Shown here piece by piece: positions 1 to 9,007 of a stretch of 64,000 nt of DNA. Position numbers and translations under genes: made by a program. The notes under the pieces were generated by a model. The model had not been told where the DNA came from. It ran no database searches and saw nothing but the letters and a program-made list of their open reading frames with translations. The DNA is from Catalimonadaceae bacterium JC749 (GTDB taxonomy: Bacteria > Bacteroidota > Bacteroidia > Cytophagales > Cyclobacteriaceae): contig JAJNNC010000003.1 of NCBI GenBank assembly GCA_021730635.1, forward strand, positions 558,001 to 622,000, written 5' to 3'. Positions within the stretch are counted from its first letter, which is position 1, and each line of letters begins with the position of its first letter.

Positions 1-1
1 G

Positions 2-211
2 GAAAAAACAGATTGTACGCTTATCTATGGCACTTACATTATGGAAAGAGTATTTAGAGATTATAAAACCGCTCTGTACCATCTGAATGATTACTTTGTA
101 GAGGTTTTATACAATAATATGAACAATACTATTGTTGGTATTGCGAGCTTGCCAGAAAAGGCGGTCTTTCAAAAATATACAGACTATATCTCCCTGAAAG
201 ATTTGTATTAA
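2..211 (+). CDS. Small protein of unknown function, 5' end outside window
   Basis: The reading frame is open from the first bases to a TAA at 209-211, so the 5' end probably lies outside the window, although an in-frame ATG occurs at 41. The last 49 residues align without gaps to the C-terminal 49 residues of the protein encoded at 641-898 (17 of 49 identical by eye; both end in a D-Y-I-x-L-x-x-L-Y pattern). The homology to a neighbour is the main reason to believe it is real. It is rich in Tyr, Asn and Asp and has no membrane segment. I do not recognise the family and assign no function. Confidence 0.6.
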   Translation, partial: EKTDCTLIYGTYIMERVFRDYKTALYHLNDYFVEVLYNNMNNTIVGIASLPEKAVFQKYTDYISLKDLY

Positions 212-640
212 AATACAAGGTCCCTCCTTTCAGGAAATACCCCTATTCTACTAATCAACAAGCATTTACATTGACAATCGCTGACTGCTGGCTGGCACTG
301 CCAGCCTGGTGCGCTATTTGTTTCTTCACACAGATCTGATAGCAAACGCTCCCTTCATCAGGAGATGTCCGGTGGGTCAACCTTTCTACTGATTGTTTTG
401 CTATCTTAGCCTGGTTTCCCTTTTTAGAACCTGCCATATCGCTATCATGAAAGGCTTGCTCTTCAGCCGAAAGCTGAGACGAACTGCCCCGGGCTTCACA
501 GCACTTATTTTTTTTTGGATTTACTTCACTTATTGGAAAACAAGAAATTTATTACCTTCATTAATTTTTTATTCTTCTCCCACTAAAATGGCGCAGAGTT
601 TGCCCTTTATTTGTTACAACCTCCGGCAGATATTTGTGAT
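212..640. other. Intergenic region, AT-rich, one doubtful ORF
   Basis: About 430 bases separate the two small paralogues. The minus strand holds a 60-codon ORF (255-437) that begins M-A-G-S-K-K-G and ends in N-V-N-A-C. It has no recognisable domain and no visible promoter, so it is listed here and not as a gene. The part from about 500 to 600 is strongly AT-rich. No RNA gene was recognised. Confidence 0.4.
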
Positions 641-898
641 ATGAAGTATATGTTTACTAAAAGCGAGTTCAATCGTTTGACCCTCCGGGAGAAGGCGAAC
701 TATACCTTTGGTAGAGGAAGGCTGTTACTGCGTAGACATGCCAAGTATTATACGGTAGGATTGTTCTATGTAGATAATTTTTTTGCAGAAGTTTGGTATG
801 ACCTCCGAACAAATGATATTATTAATATTGTCTCCTTCAACGATGGCAAATCATTAGATGTATATGCCGACTACATCAATCTTGATAAACTTTACTAA
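641..898 (+). CDS. Small protein of unknown function, paralogue of the upstream ORF
   Basis: An 85-residue protein. The frame can be extended to a TTG at 611, but the ATG at 641 is preferred because the ten extra residues are not matched in the paralogue. The basic N-terminal part (R/K-rich, about residues 10-35) is followed by alternating hydrophobic and aromatic residues that look like β-strands, ending in D-Y-I-N-L-D-K-L-Y. The C-terminal 49 residues are homologous to the protein at 2-211, so the two form a tandem gene pair. Function is unknown. No signal peptide or transmembrane segment is seen. Confidence 0.6.
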   Translation: MKYMFTKSEFNRLTLREKANYTFGRGRLLLRRHAKYYTVGLFYVDNFFAEVWYDLRTNDIINIVSFNDGKSLDVYADYINLDKLY

Positions 899-986
899 AA
901 GATTCAACTGATTTTTTTCTAGAAACTTAAACTTTTTACTGAAAAGCTGGTCATTTTTTCATCTGTCATATTAAACAGGCTATGCT

Positions 987-1658
987 ATGTCCGGCGAAAA
1001 AATCCCCTTTGATATTCATGAAGCGGTAGAAAGATTAAGAAAAGCTGTGGTACCCTTACCCAAAGCAGCCTTATTTGATTTGTATGACCAGGGATATACT
1101 TCTCTGTTTGAGCAACTCCTGGCCTGCCTGATCTCCATACGCACTTTTGATGAAGTAACGGTACCCACTGCCCTCAGGCTTTTTAAGCTAGGCAGAACAC
1201 CAGAAGCCATCAGTGCCCTGACACCCGAACAGATCGATGAGGCGATCCGGGCATGTACCTACCATGAAGCAAAATCTTTTCAGATACTGACCATAGCACA
1301 AACGATTCAACAAAAATACCAGGGTGAATTACCCTGCGATTTTGAGGTACTGACCTCTTTCAGGGGAGTAGGTCCTAAATGCGCCAACCTGGCTTTGGGT
1401 ATTGCCTGCGGACAACCACGCATCGGCGTAGACATCCACGTACACCGGATCACCAATCGTTGGGGATATGTGCAGAAAAAAACACCGGAAAATACCCTGC
1501 TGGCACTGGAAACACAACTACCCAAAATGTACTGGGTAGAAATCAACCGTTTGTTGGTTCCTTTTGGAAAACACATTTGTACGGGAAATTTACCGAAATG
1601 TTCGGCCTGTGTCCTTTTAGATATGTGCCAGCAGGTAGATGTTAAAAAACATCGTTGA
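987..1658 (+). CDS. nth: Endonuclease III-like DNA glycosylase/AP lyase
   Basis: A 223-residue base-excision repair enzyme of the HhH-GPD superfamily. The helix-hairpin-helix (about 124-140, F-R-G-V-G-P-K-C-A-N) carries the expected catalytic Lys131, and the catalytic Asp149 follows in V-D-I-H-V-H-R. The C-terminal 4Fe-4S ligands are present as C-X6-C-X2-C-X5-C (Cys198, 205, 208, 214). Members remove oxidised pyrimidines and cleave the abasic site. Relative to E. coli Nth, the Gln of the S-A-Q motif is Arg52 here (I-S-I-R-T-F-D-E), so this is a branch of the family and substrate range may differ. It stands alone, convergent with the protease gene downstream. Confidence 0.9.
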   Translation: MSGEKIPFDIHEAVERLRKAVVPLPKAALFDLYDQGYTSLFEQLLACLISIRTFDEVTVPTALRLFKLGRTPEAISALTPEQIDEAIRACTYHEAKSFQILTIAQTIQQKYQGELPCDFEVLTSFRGVGPKCANLALGIACGQPRIGVDIHVHRITNRWGYVQKKTPENTLLALETQLPKMYWVEINRLLVPFGKHICTGNLPKCSACVLLDMCQQVDVKKHR

Positions 1659-1721
1659 TACGCCCCTACCGATTTCTCTGGTTTTTCCTGAACACAGCCA
1701 AGAGCTTATCCATGACAAGTA

Positions 1722-2648
1722 CTAGGCAGCACGTTCTACTGGAAAAATGCCGAAGTTATATTTCTCCGTATGCCGAACGACGGATATATCTACCATCTGC
1801 AGAATCTTATCTTTGGTCAGTTCTTTGAACAAGTCGTTGGTATTGTTGATCGGCTTGTTGTTGAAGCTGACAATGATATCTCCTTCTTCTACTTGCGAAC
1901 GGCTCGCCGGTGAATTCTCTTCTATGGCTACCACAAACAAACCGCGCTTATTCGGCAAATTATAATACCGTATGAGCTTAGGATTTAAATCTATTTCCTG
2001 CAATACAAAACCCAGATACGCTTTAAAGATTTTTCCGTCTTTGATCAAATGCGTAGCGATCTCCTTGGCTGTACTGATATTCACGGCAAAGCTAAGGCCC
2101 TGGGCTCCTCGTATCACTGCGGTATTGACCCCAATGACTTCTCCCTCACCGTTAGCCATCGGCCCTCCTGAATTACCCGGATTCAAGGCAGCATCTGTCT
2201 GAATCACATTGTCTACCAGTCTGCCCGATTGTGTTTGCATGGTTCTTCCTAAAGCGCTGATAACGCCTGTCGTCACTGTATGTTGGTACCCGTATGGATT
2301 ACCAATAGCGATCACCAGTTGCCCAATTTTTAAATCATCTGTTTCTCCCAGTTTCGCTACCGAATACTTACCATTATAGATCTTAATAATCGCTAAATCC
2401 GTATCCGGATCGTTACCGACAAGGGAGGCCTCCACTTCTGTACTGTCCAGTAAAGTCACCCTGATTTTTTCAGCACCCGTCACCACATGCGAATTGGTAA
2501 AGATGTAACCATCGGAAGAAAAGATAAAGCCTGATCCGGAACCGGCAGGACGCAGTTTTCCTTTGATTGTCTTATAAATATCAATTTTTACAACGGCGTT
2601 TTTGATTTTCTCAACGGCGTTGATGATAGTTTCTGAATAACTATCCAT
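1722..2648 (-). CDS. HtrA/Deg-type trypsin-like serine protease with one PDZ domain
   Basis: A 308-residue protein from the ATG at 2648. The frame opens further upstream (2690), but a perfect AAGGAGGT sits four bases before this ATG, so I chose it. The S1C triad is visible: His54 (N-S-H-V-V), Asp84 (D-T-D-L-A) and Ser160 (G-N-S-G-G-P). A single PDZ domain covers about residues 210-300 and includes G-D-I-I-V-S-F-N. Deg proteases degrade or chaperone misfolded proteins, usually in the periplasm, but neither start gives a signal peptide or membrane anchor, so a cytoplasmic location is inferred. The strong Shine-Dalgarno is unusual for this phylum. Confidence 0.85.
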   Translation of the reverse strand: MDSYSETIINAVEKIKNAVVKIDIYKTIKGKLRPAGSGSGFIFSSDGYIFTNSHVVTGAEKIRVTLLDSTEVEASLVGNDPDTDLAIIKIYNGKYSVAKLGETDDLKIGQLVIAIGNPYGYQHTVTTGVISALGRTMQTQSGRLVDNVIQTDAALNPGNSGGPMANGEGEVIGVNTAVIRGAQGLSFAVNISTAKEIATHLIKDGKIFKAYLGFVLQEIDLNPKLIRYYNLPNKRGLFVVAIEENSPASRSQVEEGDIIVSFNNKPINNTNDLFKELTKDKILQMVDISVVRHTEKYNFGIFPVERAA

Positions 2649-2652
2649 AATT

Positions 2653-2660
2653 ACCTCCTT
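2653..2660 (-). promoter_or_regulatory. Strong Shine-Dalgarno for the HtrA-type protease
   Basis: Reads AAGGAGGT on the minus strand, four bases before the ATG at 2648. It fixes the start codon. Most other starts in this window lack such a site, as is usual for Bacteroidota, so this one stands out. Confidence 0.75.
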
Positions 2661-2813
2661 GTGTCCAAAAAGCTTAAGTTCTCCGAGCACTTCATTTCAG
2701 CGAAAACTCAAGCAGGTTGATAACTGAAATGATATCAGGAAGGTAAGGTCAATATCCGGACCACTTTAAAAGACGCCCTCAATAACCCGAAAGAACGTGT
2801 CAATTTGGCATAG

Positions 2814-3200
2814 TCAGGATTGCATCACTGCTATTACTTCATTGCACTGCATTTTCGTGGTTTTGAAAGCAATGGAAAAATCTTCAATTTGTTTGGATAA
2901 CCGCTGATGGTCTTCTTCTGGCACTCCCTGCCTTTTGATCCTGAGCGCCAACGTCAGCCGTTTGGCCAGGTCGGCTTCATAAGCATAAATCTGATGCCGG
3001 AAATCATCTATCTGTTCAAGATATTTGAAGAAATTTTGTCGGAAATATTGTATCCGCTCTTCTACCTCCTGCTCATCATGCTGAGCAGCCAACCGGGCTA
3101 ATTTATGCTGATAATATTTTACTTCATCCTGAAACAGGTCAAATTCTTGCAACCAATGCTGGTGCTTCAGGTGCGATTGTGCTAGGGTATGGATGGGCAT
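2814..3200 (-). CDS. Conserved hypothetical coiled-coil protein
   Basis: A 128-residue soluble protein, almost entirely helical by composition, with long runs of charged residues and heptad-like spacing (about 20-75 and 90-125). It is rich in His and Gln at the N-terminus. There is no signal peptide, membrane segment or catalytic motif. It lies on the same strand as, and about 30 bases downstream of, the UDG-like gene (3233-3802), so the two may be co-transcribed. Function unknown. Confidence 0.6.
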   Translation of the reverse strand: MPIHTLAQSHLKHQHWLQEFDLFQDEVKYYQHKLARLAAQHDEQEVEERIQYFRQNFFKYLEQIDDFRHQIYAYEADLAKRLTLALRIKRQGVPEEDHQRLSKQIEDFSIAFKTTKMQCNEVIAVMQS

Positions 3201-3232
3201 AGTAGAATCATTAAGAATTTATACATAATACT

Positions 3233-3802
3233 TTATAAGGGAACAGGTAATAATTGAAATTGTCGCAACAGAGGCTTCAGTTTTCTCCTGAAGTTGAGTT
3301 GCTGTCCGGAATTAGGGTATTCGATAGGATAATCGTGAAGTATCTGAAACCCACTAGCCTTCAGCTCTTTACCAATAGCACGAAAGACTACGGTAGAAAT
3401 GAGCACAATCGGCGTAGTAGGTTTGGCAATCTTCAGCATCATTTTGATCAGTTCAGGCAAATTTTCCCGATAGATCCGCATACGGGTAGGCACCGTCTGA
3501 CCGGGTAACGGTGTCTCTGTTGCATGCGTGAGAAAATAACCTTCTTCCTGCATTCTTTCCAGAAAATAACTTTTCTCTGATCGTATATTTCTTACTGTTT
3601 CAAAGGCTTCTACTTCTTCTGTAAACAAAACCTTCATGAGTTCCAGAAAAAGGCTGTCACCTTTTCTTACGTTTTCAAAATAAAAATATCGGTTTCTCTC
3701 TACCGCCGGAGGCGCTTCTGTGATAAACAGGATTTTCATGTGAGAAGGCCGGTATTTTTCACGAGCCTGAAAAAATACATTCGTCATTGATGGTCGCTCC
3801 AT
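3233..3802 (-). CDS. Uracil-DNA glycosylase-superfamily-like protein
   Basis: A 189-residue protein with a later possible ATG at 3787. After about 20 residues there is a strand-plus-loop K-I-L-F-I-T-E-A-P-P, which resembles the N-terminal core motif of uracil-DNA glycosylase-like proteins. The central part (residues 95-140) gives another buried strand, P-I-V-L-I-S-T-V. I do not see the full set of UDG catalytic residues, so activity is not claimed. It may share a transcript with the coiled-coil gene downstream. Superfamily assignment is by motif resemblance only. Confidence 0.45.
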   Translation of the reverse strand: MERPSMTNVFFQAREKYRPSHMKILFITEAPPAVERNRYFYFENVRKGDSLFLELMKVLFTEEVEAFETVRNIRSEKSYFLERMQEEGYFLTHATETPLPGQTVPTRMRIYRENLPELIKMMLKIAKPTTPIVLISTVVFRAIGKELKASGFQILHDYPIEYPNSGQQLNFRRKLKPLLRQFQLLPVPL

Positions 3803-3945
3803 TCGTATACACTATTCTATCTAACCATTATTTTTACCTATTGTGTTTGAAAAGAAACTATTATTTTCAGACAAAATGCTCTCTGCTTTCGTCTGAGCCT
3901 TGCAGTCTCTGAACTATTTTTCCTCATAACCAGTATATTTACCAT

Positions 3946-5145
3946 ATGAAACGTGTTGTTGTAGGTATGTCAGGTGGCGTTGACTCCAGTGTCGCTGCTC
4001 ACCTTTTGGTAGAACAAGGCTATGAAGTGATTGGCCTGTTCATGAAAAACTGGCATGACGATAGTGTCGTGATCAGCCGGGAATGTCCTTGGGTGGAAGA
4101 TAGTAACGATGCCTTGATCGTAGCCCAAAAACTGGGGATTCCTTTTCAGACCATTGACCTGAGTAAAGAGTACAAAGAACGTATCGTTGATTATATGTTT
4201 CACGAATACGAACAGGGTCGTACGCCTAATCCGGATGTGCTATGCAACAGGGAAATTAAATTTGATATTTTTCTGAAAACAGCCCTTAAACTGGGAGCCG
4301 ATTTTGTAGCGACCGGTCATTACTGCCGCAAGGCTGAGTCTGTCAATGAGCAGGGACAAACTACCTATCATTTATTGGCAGGAAAAGACCAAAACAAAGA
4401 TCAGAGCTATTTCCTTTGTCAGCTGAATCAATTTCAGCTCAGCAAAGCCTTGTTCCCGATTGGAGACCTGGAGAAAGCTGCTGTCAGAAAAATAGCCCGT
4501 GAACAAGACCTCATCACAGCGGATAAGAAAGACTCACAGGGACTTTGTTTTGTGGGAAAAGTACGACTGCCTGAGTTTTTGCAGCAAAAGCTCCAACCAA
4601 AAAAAGGGCAGATTGTAGAAATTCCAGCCGATGCCGCTATGTATGAGCCTATGATGGCGTTGGCAGGCTATGCCCATAACAGCCACCTCAGCCTGCAGGC
4701 TCTGACGGATGCTTATCAGTATCAGGCTACCGATGGCACAGTGGTAGGCACACACCCCGGTGCTCATTACTTCACTATTGGTCAGCGAAAAGGACTGAAT
4801 GTGGGGGGTACGCCCAAACCGCTTTTTGTCATTGCCACAAATACGGAAGAAAATATTGTGTATACCGGACAGGGCGATGACCACCCCGGCTTGTATAGAA
4901 ACGGACTACTGATTCACCCCCGGGAAGTCCATTGGCTTCGGGAAGATCTCCGTTTGGCTATAGGCACCTCTGCCCGCTACAAAGTTAGAATCCGTTACCG
5001 GCAGCCACTGGAAGACGCTGTGCTGTACCAGGAAGCTGAAGGGCTCTATATGATTTTCGACCGCCCTCAGAAAAGTATCGCACCCGGGCAATTTGCCGCC
5101 TGGTATTTGGAAGAAGAGTTGATAGGATCCGGAGTGATTGGCTAA
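3946..5145 (+). CDS. mnmA: tRNA-specific 2-thiouridylase MnmA
   Basis: A 399-residue enzyme that thiolates U34 at the wobble position of Lys, Glu and Gln tRNAs, using ATP and relayed sulfur. The PP-loop S-G-G-V-D-S-S is at residues 9-15. The catalytic pair is Cys100 (V-L-C-N-R-E-I-K-F) and Cys201 (G-L-C-F-V-G-K). The D-Q-S-Y-F-L motif and the C-terminal β-barrel region ([10 protein letters not shown]) are present. Length is close to other Bacteroidota members. It is a single gene with no operon partner. Confidence 0.96.
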   Translation: MKRVVVGMSGGVDSSVAAHLLVEQGYEVIGLFMKNWHDDSVVISRECPWVEDSNDALIVAQKLGIPFQTIDLSKEYKERIVDYMFHEYEQGRTPNPDVLCNREIKFDIFLKTALKLGADFVATGHYCRKAESVNEQGQTTYHLLAGKDQNKDQSYFLCQLNQFQLSKALFPIGDLEKAAVRKIAREQDLITADKKDSQGLCFVGKVRLPEFLQQKLQPKKGQIVEIPADAAMYEPMMALAGYAHNSHLSLQALTDAYQYQATDGTVVGTHPGAHYFTIGQRKGLNVGGTPKPLFVIATNTEENIVYTGQGDDHPGLYRNGLLIHPREVHWLREDLRLAIGTSARYKVRIRYRQPLEDAVLYQEAEGLYMIFDRPQKSIAPGQFAAWYLEEELIGSGVIG

Positions 5146-5302
5146 TGCCTCCTTCTTCCGGACGTTTCCTTTTATCTGGAAGTACCGTTTAAGCTTTTCA
5201 TATAAACATTAAACATTTTTTTGCTCTTAGCATAACTATTTGCCTCAGGCTGGGTTGGATAGTAAGCGCTTTTACTAATCAACTTATTAACAAGAATGTG
5301 TG

Positions 5303-5845
5303 ATGGCTCAGAAGAAAAAAGCAGAAAAATATACAAAGCCTGATCTTCGGGAAACATTAAAAGAAGAGATCAAACAGTCAGATAAGGGTGGTAAAAAAGG
5401 ACAGTGGTCGGCCCGGAAAAGCCAGTTGCTGGTACAGGAGTATGAAAAGCAGGAAGGCGGCTATAAGGATCAGAAAAAAGATAAGGCAGCCAGGTCTTTA
5501 GAAGAATGGTCGGATCAAAACTGGCAAACGGATGAGGGAAAAGCCAACGCCCGGCAAAAGAGAAAGACAAAACGATATTTGCCGGAAGAAGTCTGGAACC
5601 AATTGAGTGATAAGGAGAAAAAGGAGGCGGAACGGTCAAAGAATAAAGCTTCCTGGCAGGGTGATCAGCAGGCTGCCTGGACGCCTGCCATAAAACGAGC
5701 CATGCGTGAAGCGGGGTACCAGCCCGGTCAAAAGCAAGCCAGCAGTAAGAAAGAGCTATATGAGCAGGCTAAGTCTTTGGACATTAAAGGACGAAGCAAG
5801 ATGAGCAAAAAAGAATTGCAATCCGCTGTTGAAAAAGCCAGGTAG
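5303..5845 (+). CDS. DUF5872-type basic protein with a SAP/Rho-N-like C-terminus
   Basis: A 180-residue, highly charged, Lys-rich protein. The ATG at 5303 is used; a GTG lies directly before it. Residues about 25-115 (K-K-G-Q-W-S-A-R-K-S-Q-L-L through the W-S-D-Q-N-W segment) match the DUF5872 pattern as I know it. The last 35 residues (E-L-Y-E-Q-A-K to the C-terminus) look like the helix-turn-helix of Rho N-terminal/SAP domains, which bind nucleic acid. A DNA- or RNA-associated role is inferred only. No signal peptide. Confidence 0.7.
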   Translation: MAQKKKAEKYTKPDLRETLKEEIKQSDKGGKKGQWSARKSQLLVQEYEKQEGGYKDQKKDKAARSLEEWSDQNWQTDEGKANARQKRKTKRYLPEEVWNQLSDKEKKEAERSKNKASWQGDQQAAWTPAIKRAMREAGYQPGQKQASSKKELYEQAKSLDIKGRSKMSKKELQSAVEKAR

Positions 5846-5848
5846 CCC

Positions 5849-5986
5849 TTACTTTCCTTTGCCTTTGGCTTCCCGGAGATCCGCCAGGTAGCTGGATACT
5901 AATACACGGATTATTTGCGGACGCCCGAAACGTTTTTCTTCAGAAGATTTAGATGATACATTAACGATAGTGTTCATAACCTTCAT
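5849..5986 (-). CDS. Small basic protein of unknown function, 45 residues
   Basis: An ATG at 5986 opens a 45-codon frame ending in TAA at 5849. The product has a Ser/Lys-rich start, a R-F-G-R-P turn, a hydrophobic helix (Q-I-I-R-V-L-V-S-S-Y-L) and a Lys/Gly tail. It ends three bases from the stop of the convergent DUF5872 gene, fitting the compact gene layout. I do not recognise it. Its ordered composition and the tight convergent packing support a real gene, but this is not proof. Confidence 0.5.
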   Translation of the reverse strand: MKVMNTIVNVSSKSSEEKRFGRPQIIRVLVSSYLADLREAKGKGK

Positions 5987-6017
5987 TGGTTTGTTAACGA
6001 AGGCAAGATAAGTATAT

Positions 6018-6057
6018 ATTCTTAAAAAAAGAACAAATAAATACTTTTTTTAAGAAT
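6018..6057. repeat. Perfect 14-bp inverted repeat, AT-rich
   Basis: The left arm ATTCTTAAAAAAAG (6018-6031) and right arm CTTTTTTTAAGAAT (6044-6057) are perfect complements around a 12-base loop. It lies eight bases after the stop of the gene at 6065-6268 and about 30 bases before the start of the small ORF on the same strand. It could end transcription of the first, or act as an operator for the second. The stem is almost all A/T, so terminator strength is doubtful. Confidence 0.6.
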
Positions 6058-6064
6058 TTTATCT

Positions 6065-6268
6065 TTATTCTATCTCAGCAATGTCAAAATCGTCCGACAT
6101 CCCATACTTGACCAGGTCACTCAGCCTGTAAATATCCATAGAGACCAGGTCTCTGACTTTATAATCGTCTTCTCTCAACCGTTCCAGCACCTCGAACTCT
6201 GAGGTTTCACCATAGTTATACAGATGGTATTTCTTACCTACCCTTAAATTGTCAAAAGATAAGGTCAC
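6065..6268 (-). CDS. Conserved small hypothetical protein
   Basis: A 67-residue acidic protein that starts with GTG (no in-frame ATG nearby). It reads as a small β-rich domain: F-D-N-L-R-V-G-K-K-Y-H-L, then E-F-E-V-L-E-R, then L-V-S-M-D-I-Y-R-L-S-D-L-V, with an acidic tail. There is no signal peptide or membrane segment. It is followed by the 14-bp inverted repeat and the 45-residue ORF. Function unknown. Confidence 0.6.
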   Translation of the reverse strand: MTLSFDNLRVGKKYHLYNYGETSEFEVLERLREDDYKVRDLVSMDIYRLSDLVKYGMSDDFDIAEIE

Positions 6269-6334
6269 CCCTTAAAATTTTAAAAGTGAAAAAGACTGGC
6301 TAGCTGTAGCGTCCGCCGCCCAGCGGAGCACGGA

Positions 6335-7159
6335 TCAGGGAAACTTAGGAAATTTATCAAAATCCGGTTTGCGTTTCTCCAGAAAAGCGTTCTTTCCTTC
6401 TTTGGCTTCCTCAGTCAGGTAGTATAGTAAAGTAGCATTACCAGCCAGTTCCTGTATACCAGCCTGCCCATCCAGTTCTGCATTGAAAGACGCTTTGAGC
6501 ATACGCAAAGCCAGAGGGCTTTTTTCTATCATCTTACGGGCCCAGACTACATACGTCTCTTCCAACTGATCCAGCGGAACTACTTTATTTACCAAACCCA
6601 TTTGCAAAGCATCCTGGGCATCATACTGATCGCACAAAAACCATATCTCCCGGGCTTTTTTCTGCCCTACGATCCTGGCCAGGTAAGAGGCGCCGAACCC
6701 TCCGTCAAAGCTACCCACCTTAGGTCCTGTTTGACCAAAACGGGCATTGTCTGCGGCAATCGTCAAATCACAGACAACATGCAATACGTGCCCCCCTCCG
6801 ATCGCCCAGCCTGCTACAGCGGCCACCACTGGTTTCGGAATGGAACGAATCTGCTTTTGCAAATCCAGTACATTCAGACGAGGCACTTCATCTACCCCCA
6901 CATACCCCCCTTCGCCCCTCACACTTTGATCCCCGCCACTACAGAACGCTTTACCACCTTCACCGGTCAGAACGACCACCCGCACCCTGGGGTTTTGCCG
7001 GCACAACTCCATAGCTTCGCTCATCTCCTGTACGGTGAGTGGTGTGAAGGCATTATGCACCTGAGGCCGGTTGATACTAATACGGGCAATCCCATCATAA
7101 TACTGAAATAAAATTTCCTGATACTCTTTCAAAGTTTCCCAAGGATACTTAAGCTCCAT
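6335..7159 (-). CDS. menB: 1,4-dihydroxy-2-naphthoyl-CoA synthase
   Basis: A 274-residue crotonase-fold enzyme that closes the second ring of the naphthoquinone in menaquinone synthesis. Diagnostic MenB segments are present: S-G-G-D-Q-S-V-R-G near residue 75, the oxyanion-hole region [11 protein letters not shown], and G-S-F-D-G-G-F-G with the catalytic Asp. The start codon overlaps the end of menD by 11 bases, so the two are translationally coupled in one operon. Confidence 0.96.
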   Translation of the reverse strand: MELKYPWETLKEYQEILFQYYDGIARISINRPQVHNAFTPLTVQEMSEAMELCRQNPRVRVVVLTGEGGKAFCSGGDQSVRGEGGYVGVDEVPRLNVLDLQKQIRSIPKPVVAAVAGWAIGGGHVLHVVCDLTIAADNARFGQTGPKVGSFDGGFGASYLARIVGQKKAREIWFLCDQYDAQDALQMGLVNKVVPLDQLEETYVVWARKMIEKSPLALRMLKASFNAELDGQAGIQELAGNATLLYYLTEEAKEGKNAFLEKRKPDFDKFPKFP

Positions 7160-8885
7160 AGTTTTGTTGAATTAAATTTTTATATTGATTAAACACTTGT
7201 GCATTACTTTTACGGTCTGTCATGATCTCTAATACTTTGGCTGACACCGATGTGCTATGAAAGAAACCAGCCAAAACCGATTTAAGTTTAGTATCGCCCT
7301 CCTCTTGCCTCAGATCCACACGCTGATAGTCCATATGGAAGTCTGCAGCCGTATTTTCAGCGATCAGGTCATGCATGGTTTCGAAATATTCCTCCAGTTC
7401 CGGTTGACGGCTTGGGCCTTCTATCATACGAAAGATACCCCCTCCCTGATTATTTAAAATAACAATATGCAGATTAGGTAAAGCGTAGCGATGCCAGAAT
7501 GCGTTCCGGTCATAAAAGAAAGCCATATCGCCGGTCAGCAGTACCGTTACTTTTGTCGATGCCAGGGCACTGCCTACGGCGGTACTGTTGCTACCATCGA
7601 TGCCGCTGGTACCCCGGTTGGCAAATACTTCTATCTCTTTCTGCTGCTTTGATAACCCGATCAGGTTAGCATAACGTACGGCCATACTATTAGCCAGATG
7701 CAGGTTGGCTCCGTTGGGCAAATACTGTAGCACCTCCTGCACTGCCTGAAATTCGTTGGATGGATATTTACTTTTTCCTTTGAAAAGCTGCTCTGTAAAC
7801 TGACAGGCACGTTGCTCCTGTTGCTGCCAGTCTTGAAAATAGATTGTTTGCTGCTCGCTCTTTGGCTTTCCTTCCATACGGCTGAAGAAAAAAGAAGGCT
7901 GGCAATGCACCACCTTGCTTAGCGACTGAAAAGTATCGGCCGCCACCCCTGCCGGTTGAATATGCCAATGGGCCCTGGGTGGATGTTTCCGCAAGAACAA
8001 TTTCAGATTTTTGGAGATAACCGACAACCCCACTGTGATGAGCAGGTCAGGCTGCAAAACCTCTGCTATTTTTTTCTCCATCTGAGCCAGAAATACATCT
8101 GCATGGCTGATATTACCCGCTACTCCGTGCAGGTTGGAGATGATGTCGCCTACCACAGGTATTTGCTGATCCTTGCTAAAACGCTGCAGGGCAGCTACCC
8201 GGGCCGGATCATGCCACTGCTGTCCGCCTACCAGCAGCTTTTTGGGGTATTGCTGCCATTCTTCTACCAATTGCCTGACAACCTCTTCTGATAAAGTATG
8301 CTCCCCGGATACCTGCTCAATCATTTTGACAGGCTGGGTAAACGTCATGGTTTCATCTGCTGCCGGATAAAAAGGCTCTCTGACAGGCACATTGATGTGT
8401 ACGGGCCCCATGGGATAAGCCTGGCTGGTGTTAATGGCTTCTGCTACGATCCGTCCGGCATACCAGTGATCAGCGTCTGACTGCCCGACCGGCAATTCAT
8501 AACTTGCTTTTACATGTCGACCATAGAGTTCACGCTGCCGTATGGTCTGCCCATCCAGTTGGTCAATCCACTCCGGGGGCCGGTCTGCCGTAAAAATAAT
8601 CAATGGAATGTGCTGAAAGAAAGCCTCTGCTACGGCGGGCGCATAATTGTAAGCGGCAGATCCGGAAGTACAAACAAGCCCTACAGGTTTGCGCATCTGC
8701 CGGGCCATACCCAGACCAATAAAAGCAGCAGCACGCTCATCACTGACAGTTTTGGTGTCAATGTCCGGATGACGGACAAAAGCCAACGTCAGGGGAGCAC
8801 ATCTCGAGCCCGGTGATAAAACAATATGCCTTACGTGTTGAGCAGCGCATATCCGGGCTATGTTGACAATAGATTGTAGAATCAA
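7149..8885 (-). CDS. menD: SEPHCHC synthase MenD (menaquinone biosynthesis)
   Basis: A 578-residue thiamine-diphosphate enzyme that joins isochorismate and 2-oxoglutarate. It has the N-terminal L-S-P-G-S-R motif, the S-D-E-R-A-A-A-F segment with the glutamate that activates ThDP, G-T-S-G-I-D-G in the middle, and the ThDP/Mg motif [10 protein letters not shown]. The start is a TTG: a stop codon lies five codons upstream with no ATG between, and the first internal ATG would remove conserved sequence. A candidate promoter at 8906-8937 fits this start. menF and the later men genes are not in the window. Confidence 0.95.
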   Translation of the reverse strand: MILQSIVNIARICAAQHVRHIVLSPGSRCAPLTLAFVRHPDIDTKTVSDERAAAFIGLGMARQMRKPVGLVCTSGSAAYNYAPAVAEAFFQHIPLIIFTADRPPEWIDQLDGQTIRQRELYGRHVKASYELPVGQSDADHWYAGRIVAEAINTSQAYPMGPVHINVPVREPFYPAADETMTFTQPVKMIEQVSGEHTLSEEVVRQLVEEWQQYPKKLLVGGQQWHDPARVAALQRFSKDQQIPVVGDIISNLHGVAGNISHADVFLAQMEKKIAEVLQPDLLITVGLSVISKNLKLFLRKHPPRAHWHIQPAGVAADTFQSLSKVVHCQPSFFFSRMEGKPKSEQQTIYFQDWQQQEQRACQFTEQLFKGKSKYPSNEFQAVQEVLQYLPNGANLHLANSMAVRYANLIGLSKQQKEIEVFANRGTSGIDGSNSTAVGSALASTKVTVLLTGDMAFFYDRNAFWHRYALPNLHIVILNNQGGGIFRMIEGPSRQPELEEYFETMHDLIAENTAADFHMDYQRVDLRQEEGDTKLKSVLAGFFHSTSVSAKVLEIMTDRKSNAQVFNQYKNLIQQNYGA

Positions 8886-8905
8886 GTATAAAGCCTTTTA
8901 TGCCG

Positions 8906-8937
8906 TAAACCTACGCCATGTTGGTAAGTTTGGCAAA
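8906..8937 (-). promoter_or_regulatory. Candidate promoter of menD-menB
   Basis: On the minus strand, TTTG (8934-8937), a 20-base spacer and TAGGTTTA (8906-8913), close to the Bacteroidota consensus TTTG-N19-TAnnTTTG with the last base different. The expected transcript start is about 17 bases before the TTG start of menD. Confidence 0.4.
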
Positions 8938-8950
8938 TGTGTATAAAAAA

Positions 8951-8977
8951 TAAAAAAGCAGCTCTGGAAAAGCTGCT
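8951..8977 (-). terminator. Rho-independent terminator of the M23 peptidase gene
   Basis: On the minus strand AGCAGCT and AGCTGCT form a 7-bp stem (arms 8971-8977 and 8957-8963) around a 7-base loop, followed by six T residues and more AT. It lies about 30 bases after the stop at 9008. Confidence 0.8.
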
Positions 8978-9007
8978 CATGCTATAAAGAATACAAAGGC
9001 CTGTAAC

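Noticed and set aside
255-437. 60-codon ORF on the minus strand in the first intergenic gap
   Set aside because: The composition is plausible, but there is no promoter, no recognised motif and no neighbour support. It is mentioned in the intergenic entry only.
393-644. 83-codon + strand ORF
   Set aside because: It overlaps the start of a better-supported gene, has a skewed Phe/Leu/Tyr composition, and runs over AT-rich non-coding DNA.
987-1658. MutY-type adenine glycosylase
   Set aside because: The Lys131/Asp149 pair, short length and absence of a C-terminal NUDIX-like domain fit endonuclease III and not MutY.
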